In this document: piece after piece, positions 1-8,086 of the stretch
How the letters are laid out: each line of letters starts with the position of its first letter
Numbering within the stretch: position 1 is the stretch's first letter
Origin: Litoreibacter sp.
Lineage (GTDB): Bacteria > Pseudomonadota > Alphaproteobacteria > Rhodobacterales > Rhodobacteraceae
DNA: 36,040 nt
Direction of reading: 5' to 3'
Assembly: GCA_026710325.1 (NCBI GenBank)
Contig: JAPORH010000147.1
Coordinates: 1 to 36,040 of the forward strand
Notes under the pieces: model-generated
What the model was told of the DNA's origin: nothing
What the model saw: the letters and a program-made list of their open reading frames with translations, nothing else
Databases searched by the model: none
Translations under genes and position numbers: made by a program

Positions 1-1
1 A

Positions 2-697
2 AGCTTCAATTCGAATCCTTTTCGCTCCTCGTTTCAAGTAGCGTCGTGTACTATGCTCGCGGGCGCAAAACTCTTGTTGCAACGCAAGCGGCCTGATGAG
101 GCGCAGACCTCTTTCCAACGTATCGACGATCTGATCGAGCGGATGGGCGCCATCACAAAGCAGCTGAAATCCTACGCCCGCAAAGGCGACGAAACCCTGC
201 ATGAGGTGGATCTGCGCGACGCGGTCTCGGGCTCGCTGTCGATGATGGAGCCGCAGCTGAAACGCGGGGAAGTGCATGTTTTGGTAACCTTGCCCGATGG
301 CCCCGTGCCGGTGCTGGCGGACCGGGTGCGGCTCGAACAAGTGATCATCAACCTGTTCCGCAATGCGCTTGACGCGACCAAAACAGTGCGCGAGCCGCGG
401 ATCGAGATTATGCTGAATGCGGGCGAAACTGCCGTGCTATCCCTGCGCGACAATGGCGAGGGGATTGAAAACCTCGACGAGCTATTCGAGCCCTTCTACA
501 CGACCAAGCAACCAGGCGAGGGGGTTGGGCTCGGACTGGCTATTTCTTCCTCGATCGTGAATGAGCTTGGGGGAACCCTAACGGCAAGAAATGGCCAATC
601 CGGGGGCGCTGTGTTTGAAATGCAGCTTCCGGTGCACCACTCTTACCACGACAAACAAGACGCCGAATCTGCCGAGCGGATTTCCGCAGCGGAATAG
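2..697 (+). CDS. dctB: DctB-like sensor histidine kinase, C-terminal part (5' end outside window)
   Basis: This is the ATP-binding half of a membrane sensor kinase that would phosphorylate the DctD-like regulator encoded just downstream, probably in control of C4-dicarboxylate uptake. The reading frame is open from base 2, so the gene continues upstream; the first in-frame ATG is at 53. Visible HATPase_c motifs are the N box (NLFRNALDA), the G1 box (RDNGEGI), the F box (FEPFYTTK) and the G2 box (GEGVGLGLAIS). The region before the N box (LLLQRKRPDEA... IERM) resembles the helix that follows the phosphoacceptor histidine in DctB. The expected SHExNQP histidine box should lie in the first 50 bases, but no frame encodes it cleanly. 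The start of the window may therefore be divergent or poorly sequenced. The stop lies 24 bases before the regulator start. The family call is strong; the dct role rests on homology to memory and on the partner gene. Confidence 0.75.
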   Translation, partial: SFNSNPFRSSFQVASCTMLAGAKLLLQRKRPDEAQTSFQRIDDLIERMGAITKQLKSYARKGDETLHEVDLRDAVSGSLSMMEPQLKRGEVHVLVTLPDGPVPVLADRVRLEQVIINLFRNALDATKTVREPRIEIMLNAGETAVLSLRDNGEGIENLDELFEPFYTTKQPGEGVGLGLAISSSIVNELGGTLTARNGQSGGAVFEMQLPVHHSYHDKQDAESAERISAAE

Positions 698-721
698 ACG
701 CGCATGATTGGAGGACACGAC

Positions 722-2059
722 ATGCAAAGTGCGAGCGCCCTGAAAATTGCAATTGTCGATGACGAGCAGGATATGCGGCAATCGATCAGCCAATGGCTGG
801 CATTGTCGGGTTATGACACCGAGACCTTCGGCTCCGCTGAGGAGGCCTTGAAAGGAATCGGCTCGGACTACCCCGGCATCGTTGTCTCCGACATCAAAAT
901 GCCCGGCATGGACGGGATGCAGTTTCTGAAACGGCTTATGAGCGCGGACAGCTCGCTGCCTGTGATCATGATCACAGGTCATGGTGATGTGCCTATGGCC
1001 GTTGAAGCCATGCGCGTCGGCGCGTTCGACTTCCTCGAAAAACCCTTCAACCCGGATCGGATGACGGAGCTTGCCAAGCGGGCCACAACGAACCGCCGCC
1101 TGACACTTGATAACCGGGCGCTTCGCAAAGAGCTTTCTGACGGCACAAAGCTGATGAAAAAGCTCATCGGGTCCAGCCCGGTGATGGAGCGACTTCGTGA
1201 AGATATCCTCGATCTGGGGCAGGCCGATGGCCATGTATTGATCGATGGCGAAACAGGCACGGGCAAGACGCTCACAGCGCATGCATTGCATGCAGTTGGG
1301 CCACGGGCTGGTAAGAAGTTTGTTTCTTTGAGCTGCGCCGCGTTTGATGAGGCTGCGCTGGCTGCGAAGCTTTTTGATCCGATTGAGGAGGGGGAAACCC
1401 TTCCTCTGGTAGAGGAAGCGCGTGGCGGAACGCTAGTTCTGGAAGACATCGAAGCACTGCCCTCAACTCTTCAAGCGCGCCTGCTACAATTTATCAATGA
1501 CCAGGGCAGCCCTGCGGAAACCCGGATCATCGCGATTTGTAATACGCAGGAACAGGGAAAAACCTTGGAAGATCTGATCCGAGGGGACCTGTACTACCGC
1601 CTAGCCGCGATGAAGATCACCTTGCCACCGCTGCGCCAACGCGGCGAAGACATATTGACGTTGTTCAATCGGTTTGGCGAACAGTTCTCAGACGATTACG
1701 GCTCCGACGCGCCAGAAGTGTCGGCACAAGAAGCGGCGCAGCTTTTGCAAGCGCCGTGGCCGGGAAATGTGCGTCAGCTTATCAATGTGGCAGAACGCGC
1801 CGTGCTGCAAAACAGACGTGGCTCGGGCTCGATCGCTTCGCTTCTTATGGCCGACAACGCTGAAATGGGGCCAGTGATCACGACGGAAGGCAAGCCGTTG
1901 AAGGAATATGTCGAAGCGTTTGAACGGATGTTGATCGACAACACCATGCGCCGCCACAAGGGCTCGATTGCAAGCGTCATGGATGAGCTGTGTCTGCCGC
2001 GCCGGACCTTGAACGAGAAAATGGCCAAATATGGGTTGCAGCGCTCTGACTACCTTTGA
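722..2059 (+). CDS. dctD: DctD-like NtrC-family response regulator lacking the GAFTGA loop
   Basis: Transcription regulator of 445 residues, paired with the kinase just upstream. Domains in order: a receiver (residues about 8-120, phosphoacceptor Asp57 in VVSDIKMPG); an AAA+ domain (about 145-375) with Walker A GETGTGKT at 176-183, a Walker B-like TLVLED at 237-242 (usually FLDE) and an arginine-finger region RGDLYYRL at 287-294; and a Fis-type helix-turn-helix at the C-terminus (about 405-445). The GAFTGA loop that contacts sigma-54 is missing. Between LF (217) and GG (236) there are only 20 residues of unrelated acidic sequence, against about 26 including GAFTGA in ordinary DctD. It therefore may not activate sigma-54 polymerase. 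The start at 722 is chosen over the ATG at 704 because GGAGGA at 710-715 gives a good ribosome site for 722. The dct assignment is by homology; targets are not visible. Confidence 0.8.
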   Translation: MQSASALKIAIVDDEQDMRQSISQWLALSGYDTETFGSAEEALKGIGSDYPGIVVSDIKMPGMDGMQFLKRLMSADSSLPVIMITGHGDVPMAVEAMRVGAFDFLEKPFNPDRMTELAKRATTNRRLTLDNRALRKELSDGTKLMKKLIGSSPVMERLREDILDLGQADGHVLIDGETGTGKTLTAHALHAVGPRAGKKFVSLSCAAFDEAALAAKLFDPIEEGETLPLVEEARGGTLVLEDIEALPSTLQARLLQFINDQGSPAETRIIAICNTQEQGKTLEDLIRGDLYYRLAAMKITLPPLRQRGEDILTLFNRFGEQFSDDYGSDAPEVSAQEAAQLLQAPWPGNVRQLINVAERAVLQNRRGSGSIASLLMADNAEMGPVITTEGKPLKEYVEAFERMLIDNTMRRHKGSIASVMDELCLPRRTLNEKMAKYGLQRSDYL

Positions 2060-2098
2060 CCCAAATGTGCGGCTGCGCCGCCCGCCATGGCTTGGATG

Positions 2099-2147
2099 AA
2101 GGGCTCTGCCCTTCAAACATCCCGGGATATTTCCAAAGCAATGAAGG
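2099..2147 (+). repeat. Dispersed intergenic repeat, copy 1
   Basis: This copy combines three blocks: a small hairpin (GGGCTCTGCCC, 2101-2111, extended by AA/TT), then CCCGGGATATTT (2121-2132), then AAGCAATGAAG (2136-2146). All three blocks recur in the same order on the minus strand at 31090-31142. It sits about 40 bases after the dctD stop. From memory, similar CCCGGGATATTT-containing elements are common at gene ends in Rhodobacterales. A role as a 3'-end or terminator-like element is an inference. Confidence 0.7.
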
Positions 2148-2229
2148 AAATGCGCTTGGTCGGATGATTATTTCGCGTGCAGAAACAGTTAAAGTGGAAC
2201 CTATTCTGCGCTGCGGCGTAGAATGCGCA

Positions 2230-2259
2230 TTGTAATCCTTATGTAAAACCTCCTAATAC
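2230..2259 (+). promoter_or_regulatory. Probable sigma-70 promoter of rne
   Basis: A -35-like TTGTAA (2230-2235) and a -10-like TAATAC (2254-2259) are separated by 18 bases. Transcription would begin near 2266, giving a leader of about 365 nt before the rne start. The same TAATAC hexamer forms the -10 of the tRNA-Asp promoter at the end of this window. This is a prediction from sequence alone. Confidence 0.45.
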
Positions 2260-2265
2260 GGGAAT

Positions 2266-2630
2266 ACGTACCGGTGGACGCTAGAGTGGCGCATTGGACG
2301 GTAGAGTTTCGCTGACCCCCGCCCGCAGGACAAAACGGGCGCTCGGTGGCCAGGATTAACGGCCTTACGATTGTTTTGAGGCCTCAGAGCCGCAGGCGGC
2401 CCAGACCGCCGGCATAATAAACGGGCAGCTCCGATCCGGTGCTGCCGGAGACAAGACCGCGATGAGACGCGCCGAGGACAGACAGGCAGAGAGATTGGGT
2501 GCAGCGCACCCGATTGCCGCCATACATGTCCGCGCCGATCAAAGCGCCCAAACAAGACATCCCATAGCTACGATTGCGCCGCCGGGGGCTCCCCCGGGGC
2601 AAGGCGTGCTGTGCGATGCGAACGGACAAC
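2266..2630 (+). promoter_or_regulatory. Long structured 5' leader of rne (main gene-free stretch)
   Basis: The 571 bases between dctD and rne hold no convincing gene. From the predicted start onward they contain a chain of hairpins: 2321-2340 (GCCCG/CGGGC), 2348-2364 (GGCC/GGCC), 2395-2410 (GGCGG/CCGCC), 2424-2446 (GGCAGC/GCTGCC), 2494-2514 (nine pairs around a 3-base loop, GGGTGC/GCACCC core) and 2582-2597 (CCGGGG/CCCCGG) just ahead of the start codon. E. coli rne also has a leader of about 360 nt through which RNase E cleaves and limits its own message. By analogy this leader probably mediates autoregulation. That role is an inference; I cannot assign it to a named RNA family. Confidence 0.55.
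2276..2307 (+). repeat. Tandem 12-base motif at the start of the rne leader
   Basis: GGACGCTAGAGT at 2276-2287 is repeated as GGACGGTAGAGT at 2296-2307, one mismatch in twelve, with a 20-base period. The copies lie within the first 45 bases of the predicted transcript, so they could be a paired protein or RNA binding site. A chance similarity is possible but not likely at this spacing. Confidence 0.5.
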
Positions 2631-5426
2631 ATGGCAAAAAAGATGCTTATCGACGCCACGCACCCGGAAGAGACCCGGGTGGTTGTGGCAGACGGAAACA
2701 AGGTCGAGGAGTTCGACTTTGAATCTGAAAACAAACGCCAGCTCGCTGGCAACATATATCTCGCAAAAGTAACACGTGTAGAGCCATCGCTTCAGGCGGC
2801 TTTTGTAGACTATGGCGGCAACCGCCATGGCTTTCTGGCCTTCAGCGAAATCCATCCAGACTACTACCAAATCCCCGTTGCAGACCGTCAGGCATTGCTT
2901 GAGGAGGAAATGGAATATGCCCGCCAGCAGGCGGAGCAAGAGGATGAGGAAAAGCCCAAGCGCAAATCCCGCTCCCGCTCCCGCAGCCGATCAAAGGCCG
3001 CTGAGGCCAAGACGGATGATGTGGTTGTCAGCGAAGAGGTCGCAACAGAGGATGGCGCAGAGGTTGCCGAGGCGATCCCGGGCATGGATGTTGTCGATTT
3101 AAACGATGACGATGATGCGGACGCGCCAAAAATCGTTGAGGAAGGCTCCTCACCGATGGAGACAGTGGCTGAGACCCCCGTCGAGACACCGGCGGCGGAT
3201 GAGGAAGATGACACAGATGACGAGGATGATGGCGTCATCGGGGCCACCGAAAAAGACACCAGCATTGAATCCGTCGCGCAAGAAGATGACGCGGATGAGG
3301 TGCGCCCGGCTCGTAAGCCGCGCCCTAAGCGCTACAAAATCCAGGAAGTCGTCAAAGTACGCCAGATCCTATTGGTTCAGGTTGTCAAAGAGGAGCGTGG
3401 CAACAAGGGCGCTGCGCTGACCACTTACCTGTCATTGGCCGGACGTTACTGCGTTTTGATGCCCAACACGGCGCGTGGCGGTGGAATTTCCCGCAAAATC
3501 ACAAATGCTGCGGACCGCAAGAAGCTCAAAGAGATCGCGAATGAGATTGACGTGCCAAAAGGCGCTGGCCTGATCGTACGCACGGCGGGCGCGAAGCGGA
3601 CCAAATCCGAGATCAAGCGCGATTACGAATATCTACAGCGCCATTGGGAGCAGGTGCGCGAGCTGACGCTGAAATCCATTGCACCCGCGCCGATCTATGA
3701 AGAAGGCGACCTGATCAAGCGTTCGATCCGCGACCTCTATAATAGAGAGATTGACGAAGTCGTGGTTGAGGGCGAGGCGGGCTATAAAGACGCCAAGGCC
3801 TTCATGAAAATGATCATGCCGAGCCACGCCAAAAACGTGAAGCAATATGCCGATCCGATGCCGCTCTTTGCGCGCCATCAGGTCGAAAGCTATTTGTCAG
3901 GTATGTTCAACCCGACGGTGCAACTGCCTTCCGGCGGCTATATCGTAATCGGTATCACCGAGGCTCTGGTTGCGGTCGATGTGAACTCGGGTCGGGCCAC
4001 GAAGGAAGGCTCGATCGAACAGACAGCTCTCAAAACCAACCTCGAAGCCGCAGAAGAAGTCGCGCGCCAGATGCGGTTGCGCGACCTCGCGGGCCTGATC
4101 GTGATCGATTTCATTGACATGGAAGAACGGCGCAACAACAACGCGGTTGAGAAGCGTCTCAAAGACAAGCTGAAGACCGACCGCGCGCGTATTCAGGTGG
4201 GTCGTATCTCCGGATTTGGCCTGTTGGAAATGTCGCGCCAGCGCCTGCGACCCGGCATGTTGGAAGCCACGACCCAGCCTTGCCCGCATTGTCATGGCAC
4301 CGGGCTCATCCGCTCCGATGACAGCCTGGCTCTCACAATCCTGCGCCAGCTTGAAGAAGAAGGCACGCGCAAGCGGACGCGGGAAGTCCTGTTGACCGCC
4401 CCTGTTGCCGTCATTAACTACCTGATGAACGCCAAACGCGAGCATATTGCCGAGATTGAAGCACGCTACGGAATGGCGGTGCGGCTGGAAGCTGACCCCC
4501 ACATGATCAGCCCGGATTTCAAGATCGAGAAGTTTAAGACTGCCACGCGCAACTTGAGCGCAGTCGTGGCAAAAACAGCTGCTATCTCAATGGATAGCAT
4601 CGATATGACCGATATCGATGAGGCGATCGAGGCGGAGGCAGAAGCCGCAGAGGCTGACGCGGCACCTGCAAACGAGCTGGAACTCGACGAGGACGGAAAC
4701 CCGAAGAAGAAGAAGCGGCGCCGTCGTCGCGGCGGACGTGGACGGAACCGCAATCGCGACCGTGACACAGAGCAAAACGCCGAGGACACGCCAGACGCAC
4801 AAGCTGAGGATGCGGAGGATAACGACCCAAGGCTGTCCATCGCCGAAGCGAAAGCTGCGGAAGGGGAGCAATCCTCCTCCGAGGACGCGCCAGTTGAGGA
4901 AGAGAAGCCAAAGCGCAAGCGCCGTACACGGGCCAAGAAGGCTGATACAGCTGACTCTCAGAGCACCGAAGCACCGGCCGAGGAGCCTGTAGCTGAAGCG
5001 GCTGCTGAAGAGGAAGAGAAACCAAAACCCAAGCGTCGGACCCGCAAAACGAAAGAACCTGAAGCGGAGGCCAAGGAGGCGGATGCAACATCGGGCGGGA
5101 ATGACGCTGTTTCTGAAGAACCAAAGGCCGAGGAAGAACAACCCAAGCCCAAGAAGCGTCGCAGCCGTGCCAAAGCGAAACCCGCTGAGGATACGGCGGA
5201 AGCGGCAGCTGCCGAACCTTCTCCCGCGCCTGAACCGGTCGCTGACGCCCAGGTAGAGGCAAAGGCAGAACCGGTTGAAGAGCCTGCACCTAAACCCAAA
5301 AGGACCCGTACTCGGACGTCTGGCACAACGCCCATGAGCGCCAGTCCGGACGATGCCGGTGAGGTTGCAACCGAGGAAAAGCCCAAATCCAAGCGTCGCG
5401 GTTGGTGGAACCTCGGTCGCGGCTAG
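2631..5426 (+). CDS. rne: Ribonuclease E (degradosome endonuclease)
   Basis: Single-strand endonuclease that starts mRNA decay and matures rRNA and tRNA; 931 residues from the chosen start MAKKMLIDATH. The S1 RNA-binding domain begins near residue 39 (GNIYLAKVTRVEPSLQAAFVDYGG) but is split by a long acidic then basic insertion. Catalytic residues therefore sit 147 positions later than in E. coli: Asp450 (VDVNSG) and Asp493 (VIDFIDM), with the zinc-link cysteines 551 and 554 (CPHCHGTG). The spacings 43 and 101 equal those of E. coli. After about residue 680 comes an unstructured degradosome scaffold: an arginine-rich patch (KKKKRRRRRGGRG) and repeated acidic plus KPKRKRRTR-like modules, ending in RRGWWNLGRG. 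In-frame ATGs at 2574 and 2616 are less likely because conserved sequence begins at 2631. The gene is followed by a strong terminator, so it is probably monocistronic. Confidence 0.96.
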   Translation: MAKKMLIDATHPEETRVVVADGNKVEEFDFESENKRQLAGNIYLAKVTRVEPSLQAAFVDYGGNRHGFLAFSEIHPDYYQIPVADRQALLEEEMEYARQQAEQEDEEKPKRKSRSRSRSRSKAAEAKTDDVVVSEEVATEDGAEVAEAIPGMDVVDLNDDDDADAPKIVEEGSSPMETVAETPVETPAADEEDDTDDEDDGVIGATEKDTSIESVAQEDDADEVRPARKPRPKRYKIQEVVKVRQILLVQVVKEERGNKGAALTTYLSLAGRYCVLMPNTARGGGISRKITNAADRKKLKEIANEIDVPKGAGLIVRTAGAKRTKSEIKRDYEYLQRHWEQVRELTLKSIAPAPIYEEGDLIKRSIRDLYNREIDEVVVEGEAGYKDAKAFMKMIMPSHAKNVKQYADPMPLFARHQVESYLSGMFNPTVQLPSGGYIVIGITEALVAVDVNSGRATKEGSIEQTALKTNLEAAEEVARQMRLRDLAGLIVIDFIDMEERRNNNAVEKRLKDKLKTDRARIQVGRISGFGLLEMSRQRLRPGMLEATTQPCPHCHGTGLIRSDDSLALTILRQLEEEGTRKRTREVLLTAPVAVINYLMNAKREHIAEIEARYGMAVRLEADPHMISPDFKIEKFKTATRNLSAVVAKTAAISMDSIDMTDIDEAIEAEAEAAEADAAPANELELDEDGNPKKKKRRRRRGGRGRNRNRDRDTEQNAEDTPDAQAEDAEDNDPRLSIAEAKAAEGEQSSSEDAPVEEEKPKRKRRTRAKKADTADSQSTEAPAEEPVAEAAAEEEEKPKPKRRTRKTKEPEAEAKEADATSGGNDAVSEEPKAEEEQPKPKKRRSRAKAKPAEDTAEAAAAEPSPAPEPVADAQVEAKAEPVEEPAPKPKRTRTRTSGTTPMSASPDDAGEVATEEKPKSKRRGWWNLGRG

Positions 5427-5449
5427 CTCTGATCAAAATCTATCAGAAG

Positions 5450-5477
5450 GGGCGTGCCGTCGCGGCGCGCCCTTTTT
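5450..5477 (+). terminator. Intrinsic terminator of rne
   Basis: A nine-pair stem (GGGCGTGCC at 5450-5458 with GGCGCGCCC at 5464-5472, one G-U pair) closes a five-base loop and is followed by five T residues. It lies 23 bases after the rne stop and just before the convergent M48 protease gene, whose 3' end it may also serve. Confidence 0.85.
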
Positions 5478-5484
5478 CGTTGGC

Positions 5485-6813
5485 TTAGCGCTTGCGCCCC
5501 TGCGCGGCTTTGGCACTCGCAAGCACATCTTGCGCGCGGAGCCAGCCATTGCTTCCACGCGGCAACTGTCCCGAAGCGCGCTTGCCGTGAATTGTTGCCT
5601 CCTTAAAACGTCCAATCACCAGGTAACGCTCGGCCGTGGCCACGGAGGCGAGCCCGTTTTGGCCATTGCGGGCATGGGCGAGGGCGAGGTTGCGCAGAAG
5701 GCTCGGATCACCCGGGTCGCGGCCACGCGCTGTGCTCAGAACCCGCAAGGCTTCTGCATTCGAGTTTCTGGTGTTCTGTGCGAGCAGAGCCTTGCCCAAG
5801 CCGCCCAAAAGCAGCGCGTTATTTCCGCCCAGATTGACCGCATTGCGGTAGGAGGTCACGGCGGGCCCGGCATTGCCGGACTCAAGCAGAATTTGGCCGC
5901 GAAGCTCGTGATAGTAAGGATCGCGTGGCCGCATCTTCAAAAGGGCATTCATCTCAGCAAGCGCTTTTTTAGGGTTGGGTTGGCGGTGCAATGCGACAGC
6001 GCGCCGCAAGCGGGCGAGTTCGGAATTTCCCTTGGCCTCCTTCTGGCGCAGCATTCGGCGCGGATTGCTCAAAAAGCCATCGAGCTTGGCATTCATACGC
6101 GCAAACCAATAGGCGGTCTGTGGTGGGGTCGGTCGCGACTGACCCTTGTAGGCGGCTGCGAAACCACGCACGGCACGGATGCGGTCGGCGGTTAAAGGGT
6201 GCGTTCGCGCATAAGGGTCTTGTCTGCCGGGCTGCAGGGCCTCCTGCCCACGAAACAGCTCCAACACATCGTTCATCGCAGCTGGGTTGATACCGGCACG
6301 GGCCATATATTGCAGCGCGGATTGGTCGGCGGAGGCCTCCTCGGCGCGGGTATGTTTGAAAAAGACGCGTCGTGCGGCGCTTGTGGTTCCTGCCGCCAGT
6401 CCGAGCGCGGCTTGACCTTCGCCCTTAGCTGCCGCAGCGACAGACAGCGCCATGCCAATCGCGGCGACGCGGCTCGCGACCCGCGCATTGCCTGCGCGCC
6501 GTACCAAATGACCATTTGCCAGATGCGCGACTTCATGCGCGATGACGGCTTGCAGGGCCTCTGCTGAGCTCAATCGCCGGATCAAGCCTGAATGGATAAA
6601 CACATGTCGCCTGTCGACCACGAAAGCATTCATGGCGCTGTCACGGATGACGATGATGCGGATTGAGTTGGTGCCAAATCCCGCGGCGCGCAGCACAGGT
6701 TTTGCAATTTCTTTGAGCGAACGCTCGATTTCAGCGTCACGGATGACGGTCAGTGCCTGTGCAGGCAAGGCAAGGCACAGCATGAGCGTCATCGCAAAGA
6801 GCCTTGCCACCAT
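5485..6813 (-). CDS. Periplasmic M48-family zinc metalloprotease with TPR domain (BepA/YfgC-like)
   Basis: Secreted protease of 442 residues. A signal peptide covers residues 1-20 (cleavage after ALPAQA). The peptidase M48 domain has the zinc motif HEVAH at 93-97 and a third ligand Glu159 in EEASAD. A C-terminal half of TPR-like helices (about residues 260-420, containing PRDPYYHELRGQILLESG and PGDPSLLRNLALAHARNG) would hold substrates or partners. BepA-type proteins check outer-membrane protein assembly in the periplasm; the same role is inferred here. The start at 6813 has a good ribosome site (GGGAGGA about 8 bases upstream). It is divergent from the aminotransferase, with a 74-base shared promoter region, and convergent with rne. 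Confidence 0.88.
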   Translation of the reverse strand: MVARLFAMTLMLCLALPAQALTVIRDAEIERSLKEIAKPVLRAAGFGTNSIRIIVIRDSAMNAFVVDRRHVFIHSGLIRRLSSAEALQAVIAHEVAHLANGHLVRRAGNARVASRVAAIGMALSVAAAAKGEGQAALGLAAGTTSAARRVFFKHTRAEEASADQSALQYMARAGINPAAMNDVLELFRGQEALQPGRQDPYARTHPLTADRIRAVRGFAAAYKGQSRPTPPQTAYWFARMNAKLDGFLSNPRRMLRQKEAKGNSELARLRRAVALHRQPNPKKALAEMNALLKMRPRDPYYHELRGQILLESGNAGPAVTSYRNAVNLGGNNALLLGGLGKALLAQNTRNSNAEALRVLSTARGRDPGDPSLLRNLALAHARNGQNGLASVATAERYLVIGRFKEATIHGKRASGQLPRGSNGWLRAQDVLASAKAAQGRKR

Positions 6814-6887
6814 GTCCGCGTCCTCCCGTTGACCTTTTGCCCGACCTGCTTCATCAGCGGGCTATTGCCCAAGACTGCGAGGAAGCG

Positions 6888-8027
6888 ATGCGAAGTTCAA
6901 CCCGAGGCGAGGTCGATCCATTTATTGTGATGGACGTGATGGAGGCTGCCCGCCAGCGAGAGGCCGAAGGGCATCGCGTCATCCATATGGAGGTCGGCCA
7001 ACCCGGAACGCCCGCCCCGCGAGCCGCGCGCGAAGCCCTCGCGGAGGCTATGGAGAAAGACGCACTGGGCTATACAGTCGCGCTTGGCCTGCCAGAGCTT
7101 CGCTCGGGTATCGCAGAGCTCTATGGTGATTGGTACGATGTCGACCTTGACCCGGGCAGGGTGGTCGTCACGGCAGGGTCGTCAGCCGCATTTGTCCTTT
7201 CATTCACGGCACTTTTCGATGCCGGGGCCCGGGTGGGCGTGACAGAACCAGGCTATCCCAGCTACCGACAGATTTTGAAATCGCTGGACCTCAATCCCAT
7301 AGGTCTGCCGACCCATGCCGAGAGCCGCCATGTCCCACAATTGCCCGATACCAAGCTCGACGGATTGATCGTAGCGTCACCGGCCAACCCCACAGGGACC
7401 ATGCTGTCGAAACCCGATCTCGCGGCTCTCATCAGCCAGTGCCAAGAGGCGGGCACGGCCTTCATCTCTGACGAGATTTACCACGGCGTACAGTATGAAG
7501 GCCGGGCAATCAGCGCGCTCGAAGTCTCCGACGACCTTTACGTGATCAACTCTTTTTCCAAGTATTTCTCGATGACAGGGTGGCGCCTTGGCTGGATGGT
7601 CGTGCCGGAGGACCATATCCGCCGGATCGAACGTCTGGCGCAAAACATGTTCATCTGTGCCCCGCACGCGGCGCAGGTTGCGGCCCTGGGTGCGCTGCAA
7701 GCCCGCGAAGAAACCGAAGAGATGCTGCAGGTCTACGCCCGCAATCGTGAACTCATGATGGACGGTTTGCCCAAAGCCGGGTTCAACAAAATCGCGCCGC
7801 CTGACGGGGCCTTTTACATCTATGCTGATGTGTCGGAATACACGTCAGATTCATTGGCTTTTTGCCGCGAAGTCCTGAACGAGGCCGGGGTGGCGATTAC
7901 GCCAGGGCTCGATTTTGATCCAGTGCGCGGCCATCAAACTGTGCGTTTCTCCTATGCCCGCAGCACGGCGGACATTGAGGAAGGGATTGCGCGGCTCAAG
8001 CCGTTTATGGACGCACGGAACACTTAA
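6888..8027 (+). CDS. Pyridoxal-phosphate aminotransferase, class I/II
   Basis: Cytoplasmic PLP enzyme of 379 residues, similar to aspartate/aromatic aminotransferases of fold type I. The motif NSFSKYFSMTGWRLGW carries the PLP lysine (Lys225). Asp195 in ISDEIYHG contacts the pyridine nitrogen, and Asn167 in SPANPTG contacts the ring oxygen. A C-terminal arginine in TVRFSYA would bind the substrate carboxylate. The start at 6888 is preferred over an upstream TTG/ATG extension because GAGGAAG lies 5-10 bases before it and family homology begins at PFIVMDVMEAA. The exact amino acid substrate cannot be read from sequence. It is transcribed away from the M48 protease gene and is followed after 59 bases by the amidase gene. 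Confidence 0.88.
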   Translation: MRSSTRGEVDPFIVMDVMEAARQREAEGHRVIHMEVGQPGTPAPRAAREALAEAMEKDALGYTVALGLPELRSGIAELYGDWYDVDLDPGRVVVTAGSSAAFVLSFTALFDAGARVGVTEPGYPSYRQILKSLDLNPIGLPTHAESRHVPQLPDTKLDGLIVASPANPTGTMLSKPDLAALISQCQEAGTAFISDEIYHGVQYEGRAISALEVSDDLYVINSFSKYFSMTGWRLGWMVVPEDHIRRIERLAQNMFICAPHAAQVAALGALQAREETEEMLQVYARNRELMMDGLPKAGFNKIAPPDGAFYIYADVSEYTSDSLAFCREVLNEAGVAITPGLDFDPVRGHQTVRFSYARSTADIEEGIARLKPFMDARNT

Positions 8028-8086
8028 ATCATTACGTTACATACCGTCCTTAATGTGCTAAGGAAAAAGAAAAAAGACGAGCAGTC

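Noticed and set aside
4466-5392. Long minus-strand open frames opposite the rne scaffold
   Set aside because: They mirror the low-complexity Glu/Lys/Arg-coding repeats and give Ser/Leu/Arg-rich nonsense. They have no family signature and no ribosome site.
6814-6887. A riboswitch between the M48 protease and aminotransferase genes
   Set aside because: The gap is only 74 bases and shared by two divergent genes. I see no conserved aptamer features.
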